Of a stretch of DNA of 64,000 bases, positions 49,002-57,783 are shown piece by piece. Position 1 is the stretch's first letter; each line of letters opens with the position of its first letter. The DNA comes from Deferribacteres bacterium (GTDB taxonomy: Bacteria > Zhuqueibacterota > Zhuqueibacteria > Zhuqueibacterales > Geothermadaptataceae). A program made the position numbers and the translations under genes. The stretch lies in the NCBI GenBank assembly GCA_020633675.1, contig JACKDE010000003.1, positions 930,001-994,000 on the forward strand, in the 5' to 3' direction. Below the pieces are notes generated by a model. It was not told where the DNA came from, did not search any database, and worked only from the letters and a program-made list of their open reading frames with translations.

Positions 49002-50054
49002 CTATGGTTTGAAGGAGGAGGCTCTGAGGTGGTGTTGCTCCATTTTGCGATGGAAGTTGGAGACGTGCAAGCCAGCCATTCTGGCAGCGCGAGTGATGTT
49101 GCCCTCGGTTGCCCGCAAACATTTCGAAAGATAGTCGACCTCAAACTGTTGAATGACACATTTTTTAGCCAGTTTGAATGCCGAGAAATGATTGGCTGTC
49201 GACAATGCTGTACATTGAATACGGCTGGGCAAATGACATCGCCTGATCATTCTATCCTGAGCCTGGATCACGCCGCCGTGAATCATATTTTCCAGCTCGC
49301 GCACATTGCCGGGATAGTCATAATTGAGCAGCACGTGCGTCACTTTTGGGCTGAAACGCAAATAGAGCTTTTTATGTTTGCGGGTATAATGTTTTAAAAA
49401 ATAATCCGCGAGAAGCGAAATATCGCTTCTTCTTTCCCGCAAAGGTGGCAAGCAGATTTCCAGAAGATTTAAGCGGAAATAGAGTTCCTGGCGAAACTGC
49501 CCTATTTTGACCAGCTCCCGGATATCGTGGTTTGCGGCGGCCACGACACGCACATTGCAATGCCTGATCTTGCGGCTGCCCAAGCGCGAGAAGTTGTTGG
49601 TCTGCAAAATGCGCAAAAGCCTGGCCTGCAGGGCCAAAGGCATGCTATCAATTTCATCCAGAAATATGGTGCCGTGATCGGCACACTCGAACCAGCCGGG
49701 CTTATCATCCACTGCGCCGGTATAGGCGCCCCGCACATGGCCAAACAATTCCGACTCCAACAAATTTTCTGGCAGAGCGGCACAATTCACCGGAATGAGC
49801 GGCCCGTTTCTACGCATGCTTTTGTAGTGGAGCGCGTTTGCCACCAACTCTTTGCCGGTACCGGTTTCGCCAATGATCAAGACTGTCGCGTCGGTTGGCG
49901 CAACTCTGTTGATCAACTGCAAAACTTGCATCATCGCAGGGTGCTGGCCAACAATGGGCTTGAAAACGCCGTTCTGGCTGAAATCGGAGTTGGCATGCTG
50001 ATTTATGGCTTGGCCGGGCAGCGAATTCGCCTCATTTTGTGTGTCCTGTTTCAT
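49002..50054 (-). CDS. PspF-like sigma-54 activator without regulatory domain
   Basis: 350 residues with only a short N-terminal tail before the AAA+ domain (Walker A GETGTGKE at 62-69, GAYTGA at 109-114, Walker B FLDEI) and a C-terminal Fis-type helix-turn-helix (NITRAARMAGLHVSNFHRKM). Without a sensory domain it must be regulated by its level or by a partner protein, as PspF is by PspA. No sigma-54 promoter was found near it. AAAGGGGTGG precedes the ATG. Confidence 0.93.
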   Translation of the reverse strand: MKQDTQNEANSLPGQAINQHANSDFSQNGVFKPIVGQHPAMMQVLQLINRVAPTDATVLIIGETGTGKELVANALHYKSMRRNGPLIPVNCAALPENLLESELFGHVRGAYTGAVDDKPGWFECADHGTIFLDEIDSMPLALQARLLRILQTNNFSRLGSRKIRHCNVRVVAAANHDIRELVKIGQFRQELYFRLNLLEICLPPLRERRSDISLLADYFLKHYTRKHKKLYLRFSPKVTHVLLNYDYPGNVRELENMIHGGVIQAQDRMIRRCHLPSRIQCTALSTANHFSAFKLAKKCVIQQFEVDYLSKCLRATEGNITRAARMAGLHVSNFHRKMEQHHLRASSFKP

Positions 50055-50478
50055 GATTCCACCCCTTTCATTTAACGCCCCAATGCGCGAATGCCACGGC
50101 GAGAAATCCGAATATGGCTTAAGACGATGGGCGTAATTTCATAAAGATAAACAGGATCAGAAAAGCGATCAGGGGCCGAAATAGATCAGTAGCCTTCAAA
50201 CGAGATATCGGCTTCGATTGGGAGGGAAGAACGGTGAGAGCTTGACTTTGTTCGGTATTTACTCAAGCAAGCATCAGCCCATCTGCTAAAAGAATAAAAA
50301 TATCTAATCAAAAGCAAGGGAAAAGAAGCGATCAACAATGACTCAAAAGAAAATTCGTCTCTTCCAAAGGTGTGTTTCCGCAGATTGGCTTGATTCCCAA
50401 GATAAAGACGAATCAAACGTAACTTCCGCAGAGTAAAATACGTAGTTTCATGTCAGTTCGCCCTTTCGGAGGCAAATC
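50055..50478. other. Intergenic region, divergent promoters
   Basis: 424 bases separating divergent genes. No clear -24/-12 or operator element; the 76-residue frame at 50186-50416 lacks support. Confidence 0.4.
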
Positions 50479-50775
50479 ATGAGTCCCCCAAAAAATCAAT
50501 TTCTCTCCACGGTGTTGTCTGCTGATCTGCCCGGTTTCAGACCGCGCGATAATTTGCATGTTTGCATTGTTCGCATCGCCAGTTCATGCTCTTGCTTCCT
50601 GCCCTCTCTATTAGCCATTTTCAAATTTTTATTGCATATCGGGGACTTGCTGCATTCCATTTTCCTTTTTTTCAGCTCGCACTTGAAATATGCCCGGGAT
50701 GCTGCTTTGAGCAAAAAATTCTGTTTTGTCATGCCAGACTACGGGAGGCCTTTCACGGCCACTCATAGCACTTAG
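50479..50775 (+). CDS. Possible small protein of unknown function
   Basis: 98-residue frame with an ATG 8 bases after GGAGG, so a translated start is plausible. The product (hydrophobic LLAIFKFLLHIGDLLHSIFLFF stretch with scattered cysteines) resembles no family. It ends 27 bases before the serine hydrolase gene and could be a leader or a chance frame. Confidence 0.3.
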   Translation: MSPPKNQFLSTVLSADLPGFRPRDNLHVCIVRIASSCSCFLPSLLAIFKFLLHIGDLLHSIFLFFSSHLKYARDAALSKKFCFVMPDYGRPFTATHST

Positions 50776-50801
50776 AACAACCTCGAAAGGAGGATGTCGC
50801 G

Positions 50802-51941
50802 ATGCAGGGGATTTCGTCGAAGGCACAATGGCTAATCGCATTTTTCGTCCTGTGGATTTTTTCCTGCAGCGATGAGCAGCCTACCCATCCTCCCGCTTAT
50901 TCCTATCAAATACCGGCACAAATAGATGATGGCTGGCAAACAGCCAGTCTGGCCAAGGTTGGACTTGATGCGGGGATCATCAGCGAAGCCATCGACCGCA
51001 TCAACTACGGCCTGTACAGAAATATCCACGGCGTGCTCATTGTCAAGAATGGCAAGCTGGTTTTTGAAGAATATTTTAGCGGCGCTAATTTTGGAGGAAA
51101 TTATACCGAATTCGACCGCAACACATTGCATTATCTGGCTTCGGACACCAAAAGCTTCACCTCTGCGCTGGTCGGCCTGGCTGTCGATCGTGATTTCATC
51201 ATCAATATCGATACCACGGTTTTTGCGTTCTTCCCCCAGCATGCCGACCTCCGCACTGCCGAAAAAGACAAATTGACCATCGAGCATTTTCTCACCATGA
51301 GCGCGGGTTTGCAATATGATGAATGGTCCTATCCGTATACCGATTCCCGCAATGATCACGTCAGAATGAACAACAGCAGTGATCCCGTCCGTTTTGTTCT
51401 GGGCTTGCCTGTGGAAGCGGAGCCGGGAACCAAATTCGTCTATAACAGCGGGCTTTCGATCACCCTGGGAGCCATTATCGAAAAGGCTTCCGGCCTGCGG
51501 CTTAACCAGTTTGCTCAGACATACCTGTTTTCTCCATTGCAAATAACGAACTACTATTGGTATCAATACCCGAATGGCACATTCCAAACCGGTGGTGGCT
51601 TGAACATGCTGCCCAGGGATATGGCAAAATTTGGGCAATTGTATCTGAATGGCGGTGTCTGGAACGGCGCTCGAATCATTTCCCAGGAATGGGTGGCGAG
51701 GTCGACAAGTGCGCACATTTCTGTCGATTCCTACTGGAACTATGGCTACCAATGGTGGCTGCGAACCTATCAACTCAATACCGCGAAATACCCATCGTTC
51801 TCGGCGCGCGGCTGGGGCGGGCAATACATCATCGTGTTCCCGGATTTTGAGATGGTTTTGGTATTCACAGGCGGAAACTACTCGACACCCGATCCAGTGG
51901 ATGATATGATCGTTCGTTTCATTCTTCCTGCGCTGCGCTAA
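50802..51941 (+). CDS. Serine hydrolase of the beta-lactamase/class C family (copy 1)
   Basis: 379-residue exported lipoprotein (lipobox FSC after a hydrophobic helix). Beta-lactamase/transpeptidase-type fold with the active-site serine and lysine in LASDTKSFTSAL (S-x-x-K) and the second motif as YNSGLS. The third motif is RGWGGQY. Class C-like serine hydrolases act on D-amino-acid peptides, esters or beta-lactams; the substrate is unknown. The start has AAGGAGG upstream. It is followed by an outer-membrane barrel gene, and the pair is repeated at 54075-55891. Confidence 0.9.
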   Translation: MQGISSKAQWLIAFFVLWIFSCSDEQPTHPPAYSYQIPAQIDDGWQTASLAKVGLDAGIISEAIDRINYGLYRNIHGVLIVKNGKLVFEEYFSGANFGGNYTEFDRNTLHYLASDTKSFTSALVGLAVDRDFIINIDTTVFAFFPQHADLRTAEKDKLTIEHFLTMSAGLQYDEWSYPYTDSRNDHVRMNNSSDPVRFVLGLPVEAEPGTKFVYNSGLSITLGAIIEKASGLRLNQFAQTYLFSPLQITNYYWYQYPNGTFQTGGGLNMLPRDMAKFGQLYLNGGVWNGARIISQEWVARSTSAHISVDSYWNYGYQWWLRTYQLNTAKYPSFSARGWGGQYIIVFPDFEMVLVFTGGNYSTPDPVDDMIVRFILPALR

Positions 51942-51958
51942 CCAAACGGAGGAATCAA

Positions 51959-52642
51959 ATGAAAAAGGCGACTATCACGATCACGACCTTGCTGGTGCTG
52001 TTTTTCAGCCTGTCCGCCAATGCACAACATCGCGTCGGAGTCGTTGGTGGTTTGAATGTCACCAAACTCGAGGTGGCGACACCTGGGCCTGAAACAGAGA
52101 TTTCGAGCAGAAAGGTATTCGGACTTGGTGGCGTCATTGATTTGCGGCTCCATAAGAATATCAGCTTGCTTGTACAACCGATGTATCTCCAAAAGGGCGC
52201 TCTTGTTGCGGATCTCAACGACAATATTGAGTTTCCTTTCAAGTTTGCGTTTTTTGAGTTGCCCGTTTTGCTGAAAGCCGAATTCGGCAGCAGCATCAGG
52301 CCATATCTGATGGCAGGGCCAACGGTTGGCTATCTGTTGAGCGCAAAGGTGAAGGGTAAAGTTGCCAGCATCACCTTTGAAGGTGACATGAAAGAGGTTA
52401 CCGAACGCATCGATTTCGGTTTAAGCTTTGGCGCAGGTTTGAATTATCCACTTCGCACAGGTACGATTTTCCTGCAGGGAAGCTATGAACTCGGCTTAAC
52501 GAACATGCAAAAGGGCGGTCCTTTCGAAATCTCGGCAGGCCCCGTCTCCGAAACAATTGTTTGGGACAAGAATGAAGACGAGTATAAAAATCGTGGATTT
52601 CAGATCATGGCTGGTGCGATGTTTCCGTTAGGCGGTCAGTGA
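51959..52642 (+). CDS. PorT-like outer-membrane beta-barrel protein (copy 1)
   Basis: 227 residues. Signal peptide ending SANAQH, then an eight-stranded PorT/OmpW-type barrel pattern of alternating hydrophobic strands (RVGVVGGLNVTKLEV; LLVQPMYLQKG; ELPVLLKAEFGS; FQIMAGAMFPLG). The ribosome site is GGAGGAATCAA. It is paralogous to the barrel at 55202-55891, with the shared phrases PMYLQKG, KAEFG, ISAGPV and NRGFQIMAG. Partner of the serine hydrolase upstream; they are 17 bases apart. Confidence 0.85.
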   Translation: MKKATITITTLLVLFFSLSANAQHRVGVVGGLNVTKLEVATPGPETEISSRKVFGLGGVIDLRLHKNISLLVQPMYLQKGALVADLNDNIEFPFKFAFFELPVLLKAEFGSSIRPYLMAGPTVGYLLSAKVKGKVASITFEGDMKEVTERIDFGLSFGAGLNYPLRTGTIFLQGSYELGLTNMQKGGPFEISAGPVSETIVWDKNEDEYKNRGFQIMAGAMFPLGGQ

Positions 52643-52689
52643 AAGGCTGCAACCGCTGAACATAAAATCTTTTTGAAGGGAGAAAAATT

Positions 52690-54012
52690 TTGCCGGCAAC
52701 AGCCAAAATGTGGAGAATGCGGCGAATACTGAGCACAAGCATGTGCGCCAGTTTTTTGCTTGTTGCGCCGGTTACGTCCAACAGCCAGTGGACGCAATGG
52801 CGCGGCACAGAGCGTAACGGCTCTATTCCGGGGGATGCGCTAAAGGGCGAATGGCTGCCAAACGCTGTGATGCTGTGGCAACAAGTCGTCGGCAACGGCT
52901 TGTCAGGGCCGATTGTCAGCGGGGATCGTATCTGGGTGCATTCACGCAAGGCAGGTCGAGAGGTTGTCAGCAGTTTGGCGCTCAACTCAGGAAAAATCAT
53001 ATGGAGCAGAAGCTACAATGCTCCTTTTAAGCAAGACCCGACTGCCGCGATTGCCGGATTGGGCCCATTTTCGACACCAGCTCTGGCCGGAGGGCGGTTG
53101 TTCACATTTAGCGTAAACGCAGTCTTGTCGTGTTGGGATGCACAAAGCGGCACCCTGTTGTGGCGCAAAGAGTATTCATCTGATTTCGATCCGAGCTATC
53201 CCATCTTCGGTATGTCGATCTCGCCGCTGGTGTGGGAAGATCGCTGTTTCGTGCATTTTGGCAGCTCGGGCCGGGAAGCGCTTGATGAGAAAGGTGCGAT
53301 TATCGCACTGCGTGCTTCGGATGGCAATGAGATATGGCGCTGGGCTGGCGATGGTCCGGCACTTGGCGCATCGCCAGTGCTCGCTGTAATAAAAAATGAT
53401 TGGCAATTGATCTTCAAAACCGAGAACAATATCGTCGGCTTGCATCCTCGCACCGGCAAAGAGCTTTGGCGAATTCCTTTCAAGGTCTCAATGGACAACA
53501 CCATTGTGACGCCACTGATCATCGGCGACAAGCTGCTGACCTCCGACTACGAAATGGGCTTTTGCGCCTGGCACATCCAATCAGATGGCAATTCCTGGAG
53601 CGCTCAGGAAATTTGGAAAAACCGTTCCCTATCGCTCTCGACGAGTTCTCCGGTGGTGGTCGGTGATCAGGTCTTTGGCTTCACGCATTTTCGAAAGGGC
53701 CAGCTTTTCGGCATCGATCCAGGTGATGGAAAAATAGTATGGCGCGGAGAGGCAAGATGGGGAGAATGGGCACCGACTCCCTTGATTTCTTGCGGCGATA
53801 ATCTGCTGGCTTTCAAGGAAGACGGCACGCTGGTTGTGGCAAAAGTCTCCCGGGATGGACTACTTTCTCAACGGCGCTATCGATTGGGAAACTACCCGAT
53901 GTGGGGACATCCGGCAATCGCAGGCAACTGCATCATCACCAGGGATGGAAATCGGCTCGTAGCCTGGCGAATCATGAAAGAAACAGAACGTACGCGTGTT
54001 GATTTGCAGTAA
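52690..54012 (+). CDS. Secreted PQQ-like beta-propeller protein
   Basis: 440 residues. A signal peptide (STSMCASFLLVAPVTSNSQ) precedes an eight-bladed PQQ-like propeller, with opening WTQWRGTERNG and repeats such as SGKIIWSRSY, GTLLWRKEY, GNEIWRWAG and GKIVWRGEA. TTG start, with GAAGGGAG 8 bases upstream. It sits between two hydrolase/barrel pairs, so it may share their operon. Function not known. Confidence 0.87.
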   Translation: MPATAKMWRMRRILSTSMCASFLLVAPVTSNSQWTQWRGTERNGSIPGDALKGEWLPNAVMLWQQVVGNGLSGPIVSGDRIWVHSRKAGREVVSSLALNSGKIIWSRSYNAPFKQDPTAAIAGLGPFSTPALAGGRLFTFSVNAVLSCWDAQSGTLLWRKEYSSDFDPSYPIFGMSISPLVWEDRCFVHFGSSGREALDEKGAIIALRASDGNEIWRWAGDGPALGASPVLAVIKNDWQLIFKTENNIVGLHPRTGKELWRIPFKVSMDNTIVTPLIIGDKLLTSDYEMGFCAWHIQSDGNSWSAQEIWKNRSLSLSTSSPVVVGDQVFGFTHFRKGQLFGIDPGDGKIVWRGEARWGEWAPTPLISCGDNLLAFKEDGTLVVAKVSRDGLLSQRRYRLGNYPMWGHPAIAGNCIITRDGNRLVAWRIMKETERTRVDLQ

Positions 54013-54074
54013 AATTGATGCTGCAAAAATGCGAGATAACAAAACAGGTCATTTTAAAGACAAGAGATTTCGGC

Positions 54075-55181
54075 ATGTTAAACAAGACTTTGATTTTCGG
54101 CAAGTCTGAGCCCAAAGCCGGATTTGTCTGGCTGTTTGTTTTGGTTGCCACTTTGCTGTTTTTGCAATGCTCAGGCGAGGATCCAGGCAATATTGTCGGG
54201 CCTCCGTACACACCGCCCGAACTGACAAACACAACCTGGGAAATGGTTGCCAACCCTGAATCCGTGGGCTGGTCCTCCGCAAAACTCCAAAATGCTTACG
54301 AATTTGCCCAAAATACGCAAACGGCAGCCATGATGATTGTTTATCAAGGCAAAGTGCTCTACCACTGGGGTGATTTAACCAGAAAATTTTGGGTACACTC
54401 CTGCCGCAAAAGCTTTATGAGCGCTCTGTATGGCATTCACGTCAGCGCTGGCCATATCGATTTATCGAAGACCATGGCGGAGCTCGGCATCGACGACAAT
54501 GCACCATCTCTTTCGGAGCTGGAAAAGACTGCAACCATCCGGATGCTGCTGCAGGCCCGTTCAGGCATCTACCATCCCGCCGCCGCTGAATCTGCATCGA
54601 TGAAAGCTGCCCGCCCGGAGCGGCACAGTCATGCGCCCGGCACGTTCTGGTATTACAACAACTGGGATTTCAATGCGCTGTGCACCATTTTTGAGCAGGA
54701 AACCGGGACAACGTTTTTTGAAGAATTGAAAAATCGCATCGCTGTACCGATCGGGATGGAAGATTTTGAAATCAGCGACGGGCAGTACCAATTTGAGCCG
54801 CTCTCCATTCACCCGGCTTACCCCTTCCGTATGTCCGCGCGCGATATGGCGAGATTTGGCCTGCTTTTTCTGCGCGATGGCATTTGGGAAGGCAACCGGA
54901 TCATTTCGGAAGAGTGGATTCGAGAAAGCACAACACCCTACTCAGATGCCGGCTCCGGTATGGGCTATGGCTATTTGTGGTGGATAACCGGGGACAAAAT
55001 TCTGAGCAACCTGGATGACGGCTCCTACTTTGCCAGCGGCTACAACGGCCACTATATTTTTGTGATTCCAAACCTCGATCTGGTTGTTGTGCACAGAGTG
55101 GATACAGACAACAATCATCAGGTGACAAGCCCTGAATTTTTCTATTTGCTTGGATTAATTATCGATGCCAAGAATGGATGA
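54075..55181 (+). CDS. Serine hydrolase of the beta-lactamase family (copy 2)
   Basis: 368-residue lipoprotein (lipobox LLFLQC). Beta-lactamase-type fold with S-x-x-K in HSCRKSFMSAL, Tyr motif YYNNWDF and third motif SGYNGHYIF. It shares order and length with copy 1 but is clearly diverged. I chose the ATG at 54075, which gives a normal lipoprotein signal; the frame opens at 54015 with a TTG followed by ATG, within 3 bases of the propeller stop. It overlaps the open frame of the next gene by only 4 bases before that gene's real start. Confidence 0.88.
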   Translation: MLNKTLIFGKSEPKAGFVWLFVLVATLLFLQCSGEDPGNIVGPPYTPPELTNTTWEMVANPESVGWSSAKLQNAYEFAQNTQTAAMMIVYQGKVLYHWGDLTRKFWVHSCRKSFMSALYGIHVSAGHIDLSKTMAELGIDDNAPSLSELEKTATIRMLLQARSGIYHPAAAESASMKAARPERHSHAPGTFWYYNNWDFNALCTIFEQETGTTFFEELKNRIAVPIGMEDFEISDGQYQFEPLSIHPAYPFRMSARDMARFGLLFLRDGIWEGNRIISEEWIRESTTPYSDAGSGMGYGYLWWITGDKILSNLDDGSYFASGYNGHYIFVIPNLDLVVVHRVDTDNNHQVTSPEFFYLLGLIIDAKNG

Positions 55182-55201
55182 TTAAATGTGGAAGGAGGCA
55201 C

Positions 55202-55891
55202 ATGATGAAAAAATGTACGTTTATTTTGGTAGCAATTCTTTTATTGAGCTTCGCACAGTCAGCCGGCGCGCAACATCGTGTCGGCATTCTTGGTGGGTTA
55301 AATTTCACAAAAATCGATATCGAGGTGCAAGGAGAATCAGCAACGGTTTCAAGTCGCACGCTGTTCGGGATTGGCGGCATCCTTGACGTGCGCGTGAGCC
55401 AAAGCCTTAGGTTGTGCTTGCAGCCGATGTATCTGCAAAAAGGCGTCGGCAAGACAAGGCTTGCTATTCAACCTGGCGTTGAATGGATGGCAAAGTCTTC
55501 TTATTTGGAATTGCCCCTGCTTGTAAAAGCCGAGTTTGGCAACACCGCCAAACCATACGTACTGGCTGGCCCATCCGTCGGCGTCCTGTTGCGTTCAGAG
55601 CTGGAAGCCCAGATGGGTGGCATTACCTTCACCGGCGATGCGAAAGACGTCACCAAGAGCCTTGATTTCGCCGTTGTATTTGGGGCTGGCATTAGCTTCC
55701 CGTTTGGCAAGAATCTGGTTTTCATTGAAGGTCGCTACTCCCTTGGACTAACCGACACAGTTGCTGGTGGCACCTTCGACATCTCCGCGGGGCCGGTGGT
55801 TGAAGAAATTACCTGGGATGAGCAAACCGACATGATCAAGAACCGCGGCTTCCAAATCATGGCTGGCGTTGCCTTTGCGCTGGGAGATTAG
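55202..55891 (+). CDS. PorT-like outer-membrane beta-barrel protein (copy 2)
   Basis: 229 residues starting MMKKCTFILVAILLLSFAQ with a signal peptide ending SAGAQH, followed by the same barrel pattern as copy 1 (RVGILGGLNFTKID; LCLQPMYLQKG; FQIMAGVAFALG). GGAAGGAGG precedes the double ATG. The duplicated hydrolase plus barrel unit suggests the two work together, for instance as a surface enzyme and its outer-membrane partner; this is inferred from repetition. Confidence 0.85.
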   Translation: MMKKCTFILVAILLLSFAQSAGAQHRVGILGGLNFTKIDIEVQGESATVSSRTLFGIGGILDVRVSQSLRLCLQPMYLQKGVGKTRLAIQPGVEWMAKSSYLELPLLVKAEFGNTAKPYVLAGPSVGVLLRSELEAQMGGITFTGDAKDVTKSLDFAVVFGAGISFPFGKNLVFIEGRYSLGLTDTVAGGTFDISAGPVVEEITWDEQTDMIKNRGFQIMAGVAFALGD

Positions 55892-55943
55892 CTGGAGAAC
55901 AAAAGCAGAAGTTTAAGGGCAGGCTCGTACCTGAGATTAGAGT

Positions 55944-56500
55944 GCTAAAGCAGAAATTGAAAAATGCAAAAAACATCTCGACGCCATAACGCGCGATGCC
56001 CTTGATGCGATTGGCGGCATGAATTCGGTGATAAACGAAGGCGAAACGGTTTTCATCAAGCCCAATTTTGTTAATTTCCCCGGGGCGCGAACCAACAATT
56101 GTTTTGCCACTGACGAGTACACCAAGCCTGAAATCCTGATCGCCGTAGCCGAGGTGTGCCTGAAAGCGGGTGCTTCTGAATTCATCACTGGCGAAGGCTC
56201 ACATTTGCCGACATTTGACTGGCACATTGCGATCACTTTTGACAGCAGGGCCAATAGTTGGCGCTAAGCTCGACGATTTGCGCGTGGCGTGGCAAACTGC
56301 CTCGCTCAAGAATCGGGCCAAATACGGGCTCGCTGTTCCGCCTTTGCACGATGGCGCGCATCATCATCCCCATTGCTGAGTATGGCATCGTTTTATGTCT
56401 TTGGAGCATGGTGCATAAATCCCACATTCGCGGCATCTCAGAATATCGCAAAGCTCGATCTTGCGTGGAAGCAGTTGTGCTGACCATGTGCATACAGCCG
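55944..56500 (+). pseudogene. Decayed DUF362 gene
   Basis: A frame at about 55950-56220 encodes a DUF362 core (GETVFIKPNFVNFP, then an ITGEGSHLPTFDW segment), but it lacks the protein start and soon runs into frameshifts; parts of the remainder can be read in other frames up to about 56500 (GLAVPPLHDGAHH and AKLDLAWKQL). No intact frame exists. The remnant follows the second barrel gene by about 60 bases. Confidence 0.6.
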
Positions 56501-56501
56501 G

Positions 56502-56858
56502 TTAGCGCAATTTGTATTTTAAAAAGGATGCCTGTATTTGCTTTTCTGTAACGCTGCCGTCGCCTGTAGGGGCATTGTCCCTTCCAACTCCTGTAATCAA
56601 AATCGCATCGGCTCCGTTTGCCATCGCTTTCTCTCTCAATTTGCGCCCGATCTTATCGTTCGAAACAAATAGCTGGCCAGTACCGATCGCATGCCCTATA
56701 ATGACATATTCGCGCTCAATTTCTTCTTTGGAAAAATAGACATCGACATCGCTGGTCGGCTCGAATGACTTGCCGATATAATTCACATGCGCACATGAAA
56801 ACGCCCAGAATGACAGAGCTGCCAAGACGATCAGTATTATATGCGTTCTTTGCCACAT
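56502..56858 (-). CDS. Small lipoprotein of unknown function
   Basis: 118 residues. A signal ending in lipobox FSC (LSFWAFSC) and a mature domain of about 95 residues with no named fold (VDVYFSKEEIEREYVIIGHAIG). Start at 56858: GAGGAGC precedes it by 7 bases; the frame is open to 57134 with an in-frame ATG at 56876. It is divergent from YbjQ, with which it shares the promoter region. Confidence 0.75.
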   Translation of the reverse strand: MWQRTHIILIVLAALSFWAFSCAHVNYIGKSFEPTSDVDVYFSKEEIEREYVIIGHAIGTGQLFVSNDKIGRKLREKAMANGADAILITGVGRDNAPTGDGSVTEKQIQASFLKYKLR

Positions 56859-57134
56859 AACTTGCTCCTCGTTCATTGGATTACGCCATTTTGTAAAACG
56901 ATTACAAATATTTATGTGGCGAAAATCACGCCATTGACAAAAGATAGCGTAACTTATTGATAATATAAACACTATCAAAAATGCATATTGTGGCCCGATG
57001 CTACATTGAATACTTTTTTCCGGTTTACCTGTTAACAATGTTTCCAGCGTATGAATCGTAGCATCGCGTTCGACCAGAGAACCAGTACAACTCATTCTGT
57101 TTTTAGGTTTGAATGAAACTGAGCAGGTGAACAA

Positions 57135-57470
57135 ATGGAAATTTCAATGACAACCACGGCTTTTGAAATTAATGGCCATCAAGTGACAAAAAATTTGGGG
57201 GTCGTGCGGGGCATTACCGTTCGCTCACGCTCGATTTTTGGCACCATTGGCGGCAGCTTGCAAACGCTTGTCGGTGGCAACATCACACTTTTCACTGAGC
57301 TTTGCGAAAAAACCCGCGCTGAAGCATTTGACATGATGGTCGCACACGCAGAGGAAGTCGGCGCCAATGCTGTGATCGGCATTCGCTACGATGCGACCGA
57401 AGTGATGGGCGGCGTGACTGAGGTGTTGTGCTATGGCACTGCGGTGATCGTAAAGCCAGAACGATTTTAG
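57135..57470 (+). CDS. ybjQ: YbjQ/UPF0145 family protein
   Basis: 111 residues of the UPF0145 (YbjQ, DUF74) family: GVVRGITVRSRSIFGTIGG, then AEEVGANAVIGIRYDAT. The family is a small, metal-binding-like fold that forms pentamers; its biological role is unsettled. AGGTGA precedes the ATG by 7 bases. It is divergent from the lipoprotein gene. Confidence 0.9.
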   Translation: MEISMTTTAFEINGHQVTKNLGVVRGITVRSRSIFGTIGGSLQTLVGGNITLFTELCEKTRAEAFDMMVAHAEEVGANAVIGIRYDATEVMGGVTEVLCYGTAVIVKPERF

Positions 57471-57783
57471 CCAGCATTTTCAAGCGAAATCCTAAAAATG
57501 GATCGATGCATTTCTCCGGTGAAGCCTCCGTTTTTATGACAGACGCCATTCATGCTCTGATATCTGACGATTCAGAAAAGTGATGACGTTTATGGGGAGT
57601 GAAAAGTCCGTTGTGCCGATCCAGGAGCTAACCAGTTAAAGCTTGCTCAGGAAAACAAATCTTGGAATTCGTTCACAAATTTACCACTTTTGTCGTCAAA
57701 GCACCTAATCGCCAAGCCTTCCGCTCTGTTTCGGCATCCGATTTCAAATGTATTCATTTCTAATATTTGGAAAATCCCAGTAG
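57471..57783. other. Intergenic region upstream of the carbohydrate cluster
   Basis: 313 bases with no supported gene; likely carries the promoter of the sulfatase operon. No operator recognised. Confidence 0.4.

Noticed and set aside
50186..50416. 76-residue minus-strand frame
   Set aside because: No domain or ribosome site, inside the divergent promoter region.
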